A DNA stretch of 64,000 bases from CAMFLJ01 sp965279255 (GTDB lineage Bacteria; Actinomycetota; Acidimicrobiia; Acidimicrobiales; Acidimicrobilacustridaceae): positions 4,278,001-4,342,000 of the forward strand of contig OZ257146.1 in NCBI GenBank assembly GCA_965279255.1. The letters run 5' to 3'. A program made the position numbers and the translations under genes. Positions 33,345 to 42,560 of the stretch are shown here, in pieces (positions within the stretch are counted from its first letter, which is position 1; each line of letters opens with the position of its first letter). The notes below the pieces were generated by a model. That model was not told the DNA's origin and searched no databases. It saw only the letters and a program-made list of their open reading frames with translations.

Positions 33345-36300
33345 ATGTGCGGGATCATCGCCGTCGTCCGTCGCCCGAGCACCCGCCGTCCGCCCTCACC
33401 GGCGGAGGTCACCGATCGTCTGGAGGCCGCCGCCCGTCTGCTGGGTGAGCTCGGCCACGGCGCGTCGCTGCCCATCGACCTCGGCGACGTGCTCACCGAC
33501 GCCGCGGCCGAGGTCGCCGCGGCCGACGCGCTGCTGCGCGGCGTCGCCGGTGTCACGGCCTTGCTCGACGCCCCTGGGCTGGCGGCCACCGTCACCAACC
33601 TGGTCGAGGGCCTCGACCACCAGACCGTCGAGATCGAGGCCCGCCTCGACGCCGACACCGAGCTGGCCGGCACCGAGCTCGAGCGGGTCAACGCCGCCCT
33701 GATCACCCTGAAGGACGCGGTGTGGGCGGTCCGCCGGGACCGCCTCCGTGCCGCCGACGGCGTGCGGGGGCTCGTGGGAACCGGCGTCGGCCCGGCCGGT
33801 GTGGCCGTGGGCCTCTCCGTGCACCAGGCCCTCTCCGCCATCGACCGCCTGGAGGTGCGCGGCCGCGACAGCGCCGGGCTGCACCTGCTCGTGCGGGGCC
33901 ACGGCCTCGACCTCACCTCCCCGGCGCTGCGGGCCGTGCTCGAGGCGCGCGCCGCCGACCCGCTCTTCGGCTCCCTCGCCGTGCGCACCCCCGAGGGCCA
34001 TCTGAGCCTCGTGTACAAGGCGGCCGCCGAGATCGGCGAGCTGGGCGACAACACCCGGGCGATCCGCGACGCCATGATCGGCGACCCGCTGCTGCGCCAG
34101 GCCCTGGCGGCCGAGTCGGTCGAGGCCGTCGTGCTCGGTCACACCCGGTGGGCCAGCGTCGGGATCATCTCCCAGCCCAACGCCCATCCCCTCAACTCCG
34201 AAGAGGTCGACATCACCGTCGGTCCCTACGTCACCGCCGTGCTGAACGGCGACGTCGACAACTTCGCCGACCTGAAGGCCAGCGAGTCGCTCCACATCGC
34301 CGACGAGATCACCACCGACGCCAAGGTCATCCCCACGCTCACCTCGCGGGCCCTGGCCGACGGCACCCCCGTCGTCGAGGCCTTCCGCAGCACGGTCACG
34401 CAGCTCGAGGGCTCGGTGGCCATCGCCGCCAGCGCGGCCGCTGCCCCCGACGACCTCCTGCTCGCCCTTCGGGGCAGCGGTCAGGCGCTCTACGTCGGCC
34501 TGGCCGAGGACAGCTTCATCGTGGCCTCCGAGCCCTACGGCGTGGTCGAGGAGACCGAGACCTACCTCCGCCTCGACGGCGACGTGCCCGCCGATCCCGC
34601 CAACCCCGCCAGCCGCGGCCAGGTCATGGTGCTGCGCGGCGCGGCGGCGGGCGGCGTCGAGGGCCTCGAGCGCTGGGCCTACGACGGCACCCGGCTCGAC
34701 GTCACCGCCGACGAGCTCGCCCACGCCCAGATCACCACCCGCGACATCGACCGCGGCGACAGTCCCCACTTCCTCCTGAAGGAGATCGGTGAGGCGCCGG
34801 CGTCGTTCCGCAAGACCCTCCGGGGCAAGCTCGTCGACGGGCCCGACGGCCTCACCGTGCGCCTCGGCGACGACGTGCTGTCGCCCGAGGTGCGGGCCGG
34901 GCTCGCCGACGGCTCCATCGCCCGGGTCGTGGCCATCGGCCAGGGCACCGCCGCCGTCGCGTCGCGAGCGCTGGCCGAGGGGCTGGCCGCCTTCGCCCCT
35001 GGCACCCACCTGCGCGTCGAGTCGGCCCTCGCCACCGAGCTGTCCGGCTTCCAGCTCGCCGACTCCATGGCCGACACCCTGGTGGTGGCGGTCAGCCAGT
35101 CCGGCACCACCACCGACACCAACCGCACGGTCGACCTGGTCCGGGCGCGCGGGGGCCACGTGGTCGCCATCGTGAACCGTCGCAACAGCGACCTCACCGA
35201 CCGGGCCGATGGCGTGCTCTACACCTCCGACGGACGCGACGTGGAGATGAGCGTCGCCTCCACCAAGGCCTTCTACGCCCAGATCGCAGCGTGCTTCCTG
35301 CTCGCCGCCGCCATCGCCGACGCGGTGGGCGCCACCGTCGCCGACCGCAGCGCGCTGCTCGAGGGTCTGCGGGCGTTGCCGGCCGCCCTGGAGGGCACCT
35401 TCGCCCTGCGCCCCGACATCGCCGTGGCCGCCCAGCGCCTCGCACCGTCGCGCCGGTACTGGGCGATCGTCGGCAACGGGGCCAACCGCATCGCGGCCGA
35501 AGAGGTCCGGATCAAGCTCTCCGAGCTCTGCTACAAGGCCATCGCCTGCGACGGCACCGAGGACAAGAAGCACATCGACCTGTCCTCCGAGCCGCTGATC
35601 CTCGTGTGCGCCGCCGGCCTGCAGGGCTCGACCGCCGACGACGTCGCCAAGGAGGTCGCGATCTACCGGGCCCACAAGGCGGCCCCGATCGTGATCGCCA
35701 GCGAGGGCGAGGAGCGCTTCAGCGCAGCCCTGCACGTCATCTCGGTGCCGGCGGTCGACCCCCGCCTGGCGTTCGTGCTCTCGGCGATGGTCGGCCACCT
35801 CTTCGGTTACGAGGCCGCGCTCGCCATCGACGCCCAGGCCCGGCCCCTGCGCGAGGCCCGCGCCGCCATCGACACCGCCGTCGCCGGCAGCCTCGGCGGC
35901 GACGGCGAGGCCCTCCTCTCGGCGCTGCGCCCCGGGCTCCAGCCGCTGGCCGCCCGCTACTTCGACGGGCTCCGGGCCGGCGACTACGACGGTCACCTCG
36001 AGGCCAGCACCGCGGTGCGCCTGGCGTCGCTGTGGCGCTACGCCCTCGGCATCTCGCCCCTCGAGGCGTACCAGCTCGAGCACGGCAAGGTCGGCACGCC
36101 CGGCGTGGTGCTCGAGGACCTCGTCGCCGCCCTGAGCAGCGCCATCGACGAGCTGACCCGCCCGGTCGACGCCATCAAGCACCAGGCCAAGACGGTCACC
36201 GTCGGCATCTCCCGCAGCGACGAGACGCTGCTCCAGGTGCCGCTGGTCAAGGAGGTCCTGGCATCGGGCGCCGCCCGCGACCGCCTCAGCTACTCCACCC

Positions 36301-36797
36301 TGCGCACCCTCGCCGCCCTCGAGCCGCTCGTCGCCGAGGTGCTCGGCTACACCCGCTACGCCATCGAGGGCCACGTCGACGCCGCCGGCAACGATGACGC
36401 CACCGTGGTGGTCGTCGACCGCGGCGGGCTCGGGCGTGAGCTGCGCAGCCGCACCTCCGACGACCCGGAGCTGCGCGGCACCAAGCGCTGGGTCGCGGTC
36501 GAGCGCACCGTGCTGGTGGCCAAGGGCCGCAGCGACGGCCGCACGGTGATCATCGTCCCCGAGGTCAAGGACGGTGAGCCCACCGGCCTCTCGCTCCTGC
36601 ACGTCCGCCTGGTCGACGACCTGCCGCTGCCGTCGCTGCGGGCGGTGCTGCAGGGCTACCGGAACCGCTACGGCGCCATCAAGCACGCCGTCACCGAGAC
36701 CGAGCCGGTCTTCCGTGACGACCTCCTCGTCGACGTGCCCGTCGTCGACCTCATGACCGAGCCGGTGAACGACCTGGCGGAACGCTGGCGCTCGTGA
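33345..36797 (+). CDS. glmS: Oversized glutamine-fructose-6-phosphate transaminase-like protein (GATase + SIS domains)
   Basis: At 1150 residues it is nearly twice a normal GlmS (~610). It starts MCGIIAVV, giving the N-terminal nucleophile Cys2. Then about 140 extra helical residues precede RGRDSAG (172-178), the equivalent of GlmS RGYDSAG. Glutaminase residues persist: GHTRWASVG (265 onward), VLNGDVDNF and TTDAKVI. SIS domains follow, with VAVSQSGTTTDTNRTVDLV (~582) and SVASTKAFYAQ, a second SIS-like repeat, and about 250 further C-terminal residues. It probably makes glucosamine-6-phosphate, as it lies between glmM and nnr. A distinct regulatory or substrate role is possible. The ATG at 33345 is well supported by Cys2. 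Confidence 0.8.
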   Translation: MCGIIAVVRRPSTRRPPSPAEVTDRLEAAARLLGELGHGASLPIDLGDVLTDAAAEVAAADALLRGVAGVTALLDAPGLAATVTNLVEGLDHQTVEIEARLDADTELAGTELERVNAALITLKDAVWAVRRDRLRAADGVRGLVGTGVGPAGVAVGLSVHQALSAIDRLEVRGRDSAGLHLLVRGHGLDLTSPALRAVLEARAADPLFGSLAVRTPEGHLSLVYKAAAEIGELGDNTRAIRDAMIGDPLLRQALAAESVEAVVLGHTRWASVGIISQPNAHPLNSEEVDITVGPYVTAVLNGDVDNFADLKASESLHIADEITTDAKVIPTLTSRALADGTPVVEAFRSTVTQLEGSVAIAASAAAAPDDLLLALRGSGQALYVGLAEDSFIVASEPYGVVEETETYLRLDGDVPADPANPASRGQVMVLRGAAAGGVEGLERWAYDGTRLDVTADELAHAQITTRDIDRGDSPHFLLKEIGEAPASFRKTLRGKLVDGPDGLTVRLGDDVLSPEVRAGLADGSIARVVAIGQGTAAVASRALAEGLAAFAPGTHLRVESALATELSGFQLADSMADTLVVAVSQSGTTTDTNRTVDLVRARGGHVVAIVNRRNSDLTDRADGVLYTSDGRDVEMSVASTKAFYAQIAACFLLAAAIADAVGATVADRSALLEGLRALPAALEGTFALRPDIAVAAQRLAPSRRYWAIVGNGANRIAAEEVRIKLSELCYKAIACDGTEDKKHIDLSSEPLILVCAAGLQGSTADDVAKEVAIYRAHKAAPIVIASEGEERFSAALHVISVPAVDPRLAFVLSAMVGHLFGYEAALAIDAQARPLREARAAIDTAVAGSLGGDGEALLSALRPGLQPLAARYFDGLRAGDYDGHLEASTAVRLASLWRYALGISPLEAYQLEHGKVGTPGVVLEDLVAALSSAIDELTRPVDAIKHQAKTVTVGISRSDETLLQVPLVKEVLASGAARDRLSYSTLRTLAALEPLVAEVLGYTRYAIEGHVDAAGNDDATVVVVDRGGLGRELRSRTSDDPELRGTKRWVAVERTVLVAKGRSDGRTVIIVPEVKDGEPTGLSLLHVRLVDDLPLPSLRAVLQGYRNRYGAIKHAVTETEPVFRDDLLVDVPVVDLMTEPVNDLAERWRS

Positions 36798-38629
36798 CCG
36801 GCGGCGTCGTCGGGATCGGCACCGATCTGGTCGACCTCGACCGCTTCCGCGAGGTCCTGGTCCGCCGGCCGGGAATGATCGAGCGCCTCTTCACCCCGGG
36901 CGAGCGCGAGTACGCCGAGCGCCGGGGCGACCCGATCGAGCGCTACGCCGTGCGCTTCGCGGCCAAGGAGGCCGTCCTGAAGGCCCTCGGCGTCGGCCTC
37001 GGGGCCGCTTCGTGGCACGAGATCGAGGTGCTGCGCGACGACGACGGCGTGCCGTCGCTGGAGCTCACCGGGCGGGCCGCCGAGCTGGCCGCCGAGAAGG
37101 GTGTGGGGGAGTGGGCCCTCACCCTGACCCACGGCGACACCGCCGCCCTGGCCACCGTCGTCGCCCTCGCGCCCGCCCCGACACCCCCCGTGGCTCGTCT
37201 CGACACGCTGGAGCGTGCCGGAACGAGCCAGGGGGCGCCGCTGCAGGGCCTGCTGGCCGGAGGGCTGGTGCCGATCGTGACGCCCGAGGAGATGGGCGCC
37301 ATCGACCGGGCCGCACCGGAGCCGGTCGAGGAGCTCATCGGGCGGGCCGGTTCGGCCACCGCCCGGGCCGCCATCCGGCTCCTCGGTGGCACCTACGGTC
37401 GTCGGGTCGTGATGCTCGCGGGCAAGGGCAACAACGGGAACGACGGCCGCGACGCGGCCCGTCGCCTCCGGGCCCGGGGCGTGCGGGTGACCGTGATCGA
37501 CGCCGCCTCGGCCCCCGCGCAGCTGCCCGATGCCGACCTCGTCGTCGATGCCGCCTACGGCACCGGCTTCCGGGGCGAGTACCGGCCGCCGGCACCACCG
37601 CCCGGGGCTGCGGTGCTGGCCGTCGACATCTCCTCCGGGGTCGACGGGCTCACGGGCCGCGCCTCGGACGAGGTGCTCGCAGCCGACGCCACCGTCACCT
37701 TCGCGGCCCTGAAGCCGGGCCTGCTGTTCCCTCCCGGCCTCGAGCTGGCCGGCGAGATCGAGGTCGCCGACATCGGGCTCGACGTGTCCCGCGCCTCGGC
37801 CCACCTCGTCGGCGCCGCGGCCGTGGCCGGCTGGCTGCCCGACCGCTCGGTGGTCGCCCACAAGTGGCAGAGCGCGGTCTGGGTGGTGGCCGGCAGCCCC
37901 GGAATGGGGGGTGCGGCGGGGTTGTGTGCCGCAGCGGCATCCCGCACCGGCGCCGGGTACGTGCGGGTGTCGACCCCCGGCGGAGCCGCCGCCGGGCTCC
38001 CGATCGAGGCGGTGCGCGTCGACCTGCCCATCGACGGCTGGGCCGACGAGGTCATCGCCGGGCTCGACCGCTTCTCGGCCCTCGTCATCGGCAACGGCCT
38101 CGGCACCTCACCGGAGGTCGCCACCGCGATCCGCGAGGTCGTCGCCGCCGCCACGGCCCGAGGCCTCCCGACGGTCGTCGACGCCGACGGCCTGACGGCG
38201 CTGGGCCTCGATGCCGCCGACGTCGTGGGCCCGTCGACCGTGCTCACCCCCCACGACGGCGAGTTCGCCCGGCTCGCCGGCGGTGCCCCCGGCGACGACC
38301 GCATCGACGCCGCCCGGTCGCTCGCCGCCCGCACCGGTGCGGTGGTGCTGCTCAAGGGCCGGGCCACCGTCGTCGCCGACCCCGACGGCTCGGTGCTCGT
38401 CACCACCACCGGCGACGACCGGCTGGCCACGGCGGGCACCGGCGACGTGCTCGCCGGCGTGATCGGAGGGCTGCTCGGCGAGGGCATCGCGCCGCAGCGT
38501 GCGGCCGCCGCCGGAGCGTTCCTCCACGGTCGGGCCGGCGCCCTAGGCTGGCGCCGAGGCCTGGTGGCCGGCGACCTGCCGCCCGCTCTGCCCGCCGCCC
38601 TCGCCGAGGTCGCCGCCCTGCGGCCCTGA
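36794..38629 (+). CDS. Trifunctional holo-ACP synthase / NAD(P)HX epimerase / NAD(P)HX dehydratase fusion
   Basis: The protein is 611 residues. Residues 1-128 match AcpS: GIGTDLVDLDRF and RFAAKEAVLKALG, which transfer phosphopantetheine from CoA to ACP. A short Pro-rich linker follows. Residues ~157-350 match the YjeF-N epimerase NnrE, with GKGNNGNDGRDAA (210 onward). Residues ~355-611 match the dehydratase NnrD: PHDGEFARLAG and TAGTGDVLAGVIGGLLGEG (546 onward), which repairs hydrated NAD(P)H. AcpS and Nnr are neighbouring genes in other actinobacteria; here they form one frame without a stop. GTG 36794 overlaps the glmS stop by four bases. Confidence 0.9.
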   Translation: MTGGVVGIGTDLVDLDRFREVLVRRPGMIERLFTPGEREYAERRGDPIERYAVRFAAKEAVLKALGVGLGAASWHEIEVLRDDDGVPSLELTGRAAELAAEKGVGEWALTLTHGDTAALATVVALAPAPTPPVARLDTLERAGTSQGAPLQGLLAGGLVPIVTPEEMGAIDRAAPEPVEELIGRAGSATARAAIRLLGGTYGRRVVMLAGKGNNGNDGRDAARRLRARGVRVTVIDAASAPAQLPDADLVVDAAYGTGFRGEYRPPAPPPGAAVLAVDISSGVDGLTGRASDEVLAADATVTFAALKPGLLFPPGLELAGEIEVADIGLDVSRASAHLVGAAAVAGWLPDRSVVAHKWQSAVWVVAGSPGMGGAAGLCAAAASRTGAGYVRVSTPGGAAAGLPIEAVRVDLPIDGWADEVIAGLDRFSALVIGNGLGTSPEVATAIREVVAAATARGLPTVVDADGLTALGLDAADVVGPSTVLTPHDGEFARLAGGAPGDDRIDAARSLAARTGAVVLLKGRATVVADPDGSVLVTTTGDDRLATAGTGDVLAGVIGGLLGEGIAPQRAAAAGAFLHGRAGALGWRRGLVAGDLPPALPAALAEVAALRP

Positions 38630-38654
38630 CCCCGGCCCACGCCCCGGAGGACCG

Positions 38655-39194
38655 ATGCTGCTGCGAGACACGCCCGTGCGGGACCTGATGGTCACCGAGG
38701 TCCTGACCTTCAAGGTGGGCGACGACGTCCGCGACGCCATGCGGACCCTCGTCAGGCGTGACATCGACGGCGCACCGGTGATCGACGACGAGAACTACGT
38801 CATCGGCTCGCTCTCCACCGGTGACCTCATCGTCGAAGAGGCCAACATCCCGCTGCCGGCGGTGATCACCCTGCTCGGCGGGGTGATGGAGCTGCCGAGC
38901 TCGCGCAAGAAGTACGAGGAAGACCTCGAGAAGGCGCTCGGCGCCACCGTCGGCGAGGTGATGCAGGAGGGCGTCGTGGCCATCCTGGCGGCCGACGACA
39001 CGCTCGAGGACGCCGCCACCGTCATGCACGACGAGGAGCTCGACCGGGTGCCGGTCTGCGACGACGACGGCCACCTGATCGGCATCATCGGCCGCGGGGA
39101 CATCCTGCGGGCGATCGTGGCCGATCTCGACTCGCCGGTCGAGACCGAGGCCGACGCGGCCGCGGCCGAGGCCGAGGACGACGAGCAGGCCTGA
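38655..39194 (+). CDS. Tandem CBS-domain protein
   Basis: The 179-residue protein has two CBS motifs. One is VRDLMVTEVLTFKVGDDVRDAMRTLVRRDIDGAPVIDDENYVIGSLSTGDLI; the other is VGEVMQEGVVAILAADDTLEDAATVMHDEELDRVPVCDDDGHLIGIIGRGDIL. About 40 helical residues sit between them and an acidic tail follows. Such stand-alone pairs usually bind adenosine nucleotides and act as sensors. Partner and ligand are unknown. The ATG follows GGAGG. It lies between nnr and alr in a probable operon. Confidence 0.9.
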   Translation: MLLRDTPVRDLMVTEVLTFKVGDDVRDAMRTLVRRDIDGAPVIDDENYVIGSLSTGDLIVEEANIPLPAVITLLGGVMELPSSRKKYEEDLEKALGATVGEVMQEGVVAILAADDTLEDAATVMHDEELDRVPVCDDDGHLIGIIGRGDILRAIVADLDSPVETEADAAAAEAEDDEQA

Positions 39195-39197
39195 CCC

Positions 39198-40310
39198 GTG
39201 AGGGCCGCACGGGCCGACGTCGACCTCACGGCGGTCGCCCACAACGTCGACGCGTTGCGGCGTGCCGTCGCGCCCGCGCTGCTGTGCGCGGTGGTCAAGG
39301 CCGACGGGTACGGCCACGGAGCCATCGCGGTGAGCGAGGCGGCCATCAGCGCCGGAGCCGACTGGCTGGCGGTCGCCCTCGTCGAGGAGGGGGCCGTGCT
39401 GCGCAAGGCCGGCATCCAGGCGCCGATCCTGCTCCTCTCCCAGCCCCGCCTCGCCGACCTGGCCGCGGTCGTCCGCTACGACCTGCGGGTCACCATCCAC
39501 TCGTCGATGGCGGCGGAGCTGCTGGCGGTGGCGGCCCGCGACCAGGGCAAGGTCGCTCGCGTCCACCTGAAGGTCGACACGGGGATGAACCGCGTCGGCG
39601 TCGCCCCGGAGGACGCGCTGGCGGTGGCCCGGGAGATCGAGCGCCGGCCCGAGCTCGAGCTCGAGGGCGTGTTCACCCACTGCGCGGTGGCCGACGAGCC
39701 CGACAACCCGTTCACCGACGTGCAGCTCGACCGCTTCGAGGTCGTGCTCGACCAGCTGGCCGACGCGGGCATCTCGCCGGCGCTGCGCCATGCCGCCAAC
39801 TCGGCGACCGCCATCGTGCACCCCCGCGGCCGCTACGACCTCGTGCGGGCCGGTATCTCCGTGTACGGCATCGCCCCCGCCCCCGGGCTGGCCACCGAGC
39901 TCGAGCTGCGGCCGGCCATGACCCTGCGGGCCGAGGTCTCGATGGTGAAGCGCGTGCCGGCGGGGGAGGGCATCTCCTACGGCCTGCGCCACCGCACCGA
40001 GCAGGAGACCACCGTCGCCACCGTGCCCATCGGGTACGCCGACGGGGTCCCGCGACGGCTCGGCCTGGCCGGCGGTGAGGTGCTCGTGGGCGGCGTGCGC
40101 CGGCCCATCCTGGGCGTCGTCACCATGGACCAGCTCATGGTCGACTGCGGCGACGACCACGTCGAGGTCGGCGACGAGGTCGTGCTGATCGGCCGCCAGG
40201 GCGACGAGGTGATCACCGCCGAGGACTGGGCGGGCCTGCTCGACACCATCGCCTACGAGGTCGTCTGCGGCATCGGCCCCCGCGTGCCCCGCTTCTACCG
40301 CTCGGCCTGA
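39198..40310 (+). CDS. alr: Alanine racemase
   Basis: It makes D-alanine for peptidoglycan with pyridoxal phosphate. The 370-residue enzyme has the PLP lysine in AVVKADGYGHGA, HLKVDTGMNRVG, RHAANSATAI, RAGISVYG and the second catalytic Tyr region EGISYG, then VPIGYADGVPRRL. GTG 39198 is three bases after the CBS gene. Its position with glmM, glmS and nnr groups wall-precursor functions. Confidence 0.96.
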   Translation: MRAARADVDLTAVAHNVDALRRAVAPALLCAVVKADGYGHGAIAVSEAAISAGADWLAVALVEEGAVLRKAGIQAPILLLSQPRLADLAAVVRYDLRVTIHSSMAAELLAVAARDQGKVARVHLKVDTGMNRVGVAPEDALAVAREIERRPELELEGVFTHCAVADEPDNPFTDVQLDRFEVVLDQLADAGISPALRHAANSATAIVHPRGRYDLVRAGISVYGIAPAPGLATELELRPAMTLRAEVSMVKRVPAGEGISYGLRHRTEQETTVATVPIGYADGVPRRLGLAGGEVLVGGVRRPILGVVTMDQLMVDCGDDHVEVGDEVVLIGRQGDEVITAEDWAGLLDTIAYEVVCGIGPRVPRFYRSA

Positions 40311-40431
40311 TCGACAGGATCGACGCGCCGTTCGGACCCGCGGCGAGCCTACGAACGTGGTGCGTCGGAGACGACCCCTGAAGTATCGTTCGGCGGCTCA
40401 CCATCAGGTGCGCTGGGAACGGGAGATTGCC

Positions 40432-41277
40432 ATGCGTCGGATCATCATCGGCGGCCTGTCGGCCGTCGTACTCCTCTTCGGCGCGGTGCTCGTCACCGCG
40501 CTGCCCGCCGGTGCCGCCACGGGGATCACCGCCACCTCGGTCGCTCTCGCCAGCACGGGGGCGACCTGCGCCAGGGCTGATCTGGCCATCGGCATGGTGG
40601 CCACGTCGACCGACACCGAGACCGGTCTGATCACCAACGCTGCCGGTGAGACCCTCGGTCAGTTCAACCACTTCAACGACTGGGCCGGCCAGGACGGCGT
40701 CTACGACGGCTATGGCCAGCCCGTGAGCCCGGCCCAACCCGAGGGCACGGTCATCGGTAGCTACGCCTCGGCCGGCACCGCTCCGATGAGCACCGCCTCG
40801 GCCGTCGAGTGGTTCGTCCTCTACGCCTGCTCCGACACTCCCGGGGGCAACGTCGTGCTCTACAGCTGCTTCGGCGATCTCGGCACCTGCCCCACCACGG
40901 CGGTCGAGGCCCTGGCGCTCGTCGCCCTCGACGCCTCGCTCACCCCGAGCACGGTCGCTCCGGGCGGCGCGTTCACCGTCAACGGCACCAACTGCTTCGA
41001 CCAGCTCGCCGGTGCCCGCGTCTTCGACGGGGAGACGGCGCTGGGAGTGGGCGACACCGTCGCCCCGAACCCCGACGGCAGCTTCTCGATCCCGCTGGTC
41101 GTCCCGGACACGGTGGCTTCGGGCACCACGTTGACCGTCGAGGTCGACTGCGGCAGCGAGGAGGGCGGCATCGTCGATTCGCTCACCCTGCCCCTGCAGG
41201 TCGTGGCCCCGACCACCACCACCACCACCACCCCCGTCGCGGTCGCCGCCGAGGTCACCCCCGCCTTCACCGGCTGA
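40432..41277 (+). CDS. Exported Ig-like protein ending in PAFTG
   Basis: The 281-residue protein has a signal peptide (MRRIIIGGLSAVVLLFGAVLVTALPAGAA) and a central domain of unknown type with cysteine pairs. A second Ig-like segment reads SLTPSTVAPGGAFTVNGTNC and ends in FDGETALGVG and VEVDCGSEEGG. A Thr-rich linker and a terminus ending exactly TPAFTG follow. It parallels the 6432-6929 protein in domain style, linker and last five residues. The ATG is seven bases after GGGAG. An upstream GTG frame (40357) would hide the signal peptide and was rejected. A TATCGT at 40384 could be its -10. Confidence 0.8.
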   Translation: MRRIIIGGLSAVVLLFGAVLVTALPAGAATGITATSVALASTGATCARADLAIGMVATSTDTETGLITNAAGETLGQFNHFNDWAGQDGVYDGYGQPVSPAQPEGTVIGSYASAGTAPMSTASAVEWFVLYACSDTPGGNVVLYSCFGDLGTCPTTAVEALALVALDASLTPSTVAPGGAFTVNGTNCFDQLAGARVFDGETALGVGDTVAPNPDGSFSIPLVVPDTVASGTTLTVEVDCGSEEGGIVDSLTLPLQVVAPTTTTTTTPVAVAAEVTPAFTG

Positions 41278-41300
41278 TCCGCCGCACGATCCGTTCGTCC

Positions 41301-41337
41301 CCGCCGCCCGGCACCGCACCCGCGGGCCGGGCGGCGG
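41301..41337 (+). terminator. Hairpin terminator after the second PAFTG gene
   Basis: A perfect 12-bp stem, CCGCCGCCCGGC (41301-41312) with 41326-41337, has a 13-base loop and lies 24 bases after the stop codon. Confidence 0.6.
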
Positions 41338-41350
41338 CGCGTCCGGGTGG

Positions 41351-41356
41351 CAGGAT
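41351..41356 (+). promoter_or_regulatory. Possible -10 of a leaderless promoter
   Basis: CAGGAT is followed by six bases and the ATG at 41363; no ribosome-binding site is present. Its first base differs from TAnnnT. Confidence 0.3.
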
Positions 41357-41362
41357 CGGCGG

Positions 41363-42478
41363 ATGAGGGTGCTGCTCGTCGAGCCCTACCTGGGTGGGAG
41401 CCATGCGGACTGGGCCGAAGGGCTGGCCCGTCACTCGGCCCACGAGGTCCTCGGCGTGGGCCACCCCGGCCGGCACTGGCGCTGGCGCATGCGGGGCGGT
41501 CCCGTGACCCTGGCCGAGCAGGCGGCGGCGATGTTGGCCGACCACGGCCGGCCCGACGTCGTGCTGGTGTCGGGCCTCACCGACGTCGCCGCGTTCTGCG
41601 GGCTCTCCCGGCGGTGGTTGGGCGACACCCCGGTCGCGCTGTACCTGCACGAGAGCCAGCTGCTGCACCCGGGCACGCCGCCGGGCTCGACCGGGGCCGA
41701 GGGGGTGTTCGCCAACTGGCGCTCGATGGTGGCCGCCGACCACGTCTTCGTGGCGTCGGAGTTCCACCGCCGTGAGCTGTTCGCCGCGCTGCCGGCCGCG
41801 CTGACCGACGTGCCGGACGAGCCCCATGGCCACCTGCTCGCCGAGGTCGAGGCCCGCACCACCGTGCTCCCGGTCGGTGTCGAGCTGGCCGGCCTGCTCA
41901 CGGCCGAGCGGCCGGCGCCCGCCGGCGGTGCGCCCCTGGTCGTGTGGCCCCACCGCTGGGACCACGACAAGCGGCCCGAGGCCCTCCTCCGGGTGCTCGT
42001 CGCCCTGGCCCGGGCCGACGTGCCGTTCCGTGTGGCCTTCGCCGGGGCCAACACCCGGGAGGACCCTCAGGAGTTCGATGCCGCGTTCGTCGCCCTCGGA
42101 GACCGGGTGGTCCATGTCGGCCACCTGCCCCGCGTCGACTACGAGGCCCTGCTGCTGCGGGGCGACGTCGTCGTCAGCACCGCGGCCCACGAGTTCTTCG
42201 GCGTCGCCACCGTCGAGGCCATGGCCGCCGGCCTGGTGCCCCTGCTGCCCGACCGCCTGGCGTACCCCGAGCTCGTGCCCGAGCGGTTCCACGAGGCGGT
42301 GCTCTACCGGCATTCGCTGTTCGACCACCTGCGGGCCGTGCTCGAGGACCTTCCTGCCGCCCGTGACCGGATCGCGGGGCTGCGGGCGTCGACGGGTCGC
42401 TTCTCGTGGGAGGTGGTGGCGCCCCGGTACGACGTCGAGTTCGAGGCGGTGGCCTCCCGCCGAGCGCCGGGCGGGTAA
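41363..42478 (+). CDS. DUF3524/GTDC1-like glycosyltransferase (tRNA-queuosine mannosyltransferase family)
   Basis: The 371-residue protein starts MRVLLVEPYLGGSHADWAEGLARHSAHEV and continues PGRHWRWRMRGGPVTLAEQA, the hallmark of DUF3524. The animal member GTDC1 was identified as the mannosyltransferase of tRNA-queuosine. A GT4-type C-terminal half follows: VVWPHRWDHDKRPEALL, then STAAHEFFGVATVEAMAAGLVPLLPDRLAYPEL with the nucleotide-sugar-binding Glu. It is cytosolic with no signal. Function is inferred by family only; acceptor and sugar in this organism are unknown. Nearby tsa genes also modify tRNA. Confidence 0.8.
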   Translation: MRVLLVEPYLGGSHADWAEGLARHSAHEVLGVGHPGRHWRWRMRGGPVTLAEQAAAMLADHGRPDVVLVSGLTDVAAFCGLSRRWLGDTPVALYLHESQLLHPGTPPGSTGAEGVFANWRSMVAADHVFVASEFHRRELFAALPAALTDVPDEPHGHLLAEVEARTTVLPVGVELAGLLTAERPAPAGGAPLVVWPHRWDHDKRPEALLRVLVALARADVPFRVAFAGANTREDPQEFDAAFVALGDRVVHVGHLPRVDYEALLLRGDVVVSTAAHEFFGVATVEAMAAGLVPLLPDRLAYPELVPERFHEAVLYRHSLFDHLRAVLEDLPAARDRIAGLRASTGRFSWEVVAPRYDVEFEAVASRRAPGG

Positions 42479-42560
42479 AGCGAGTCGGGCTCTCCGTCGA
42501 TATCTGTCCGACGTCGCGGGCCGACCGGCCCGCCCCACCCACGACCAGCGGGAGACCACA

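Noticed and set aside
33396..36686. A 1096-codon open frame antisense to the glmS-like gene
   Set aside because: It is a shadow frame caused by GC-rich third positions, with repetitive Gly/Val/Asp composition and no motifs.
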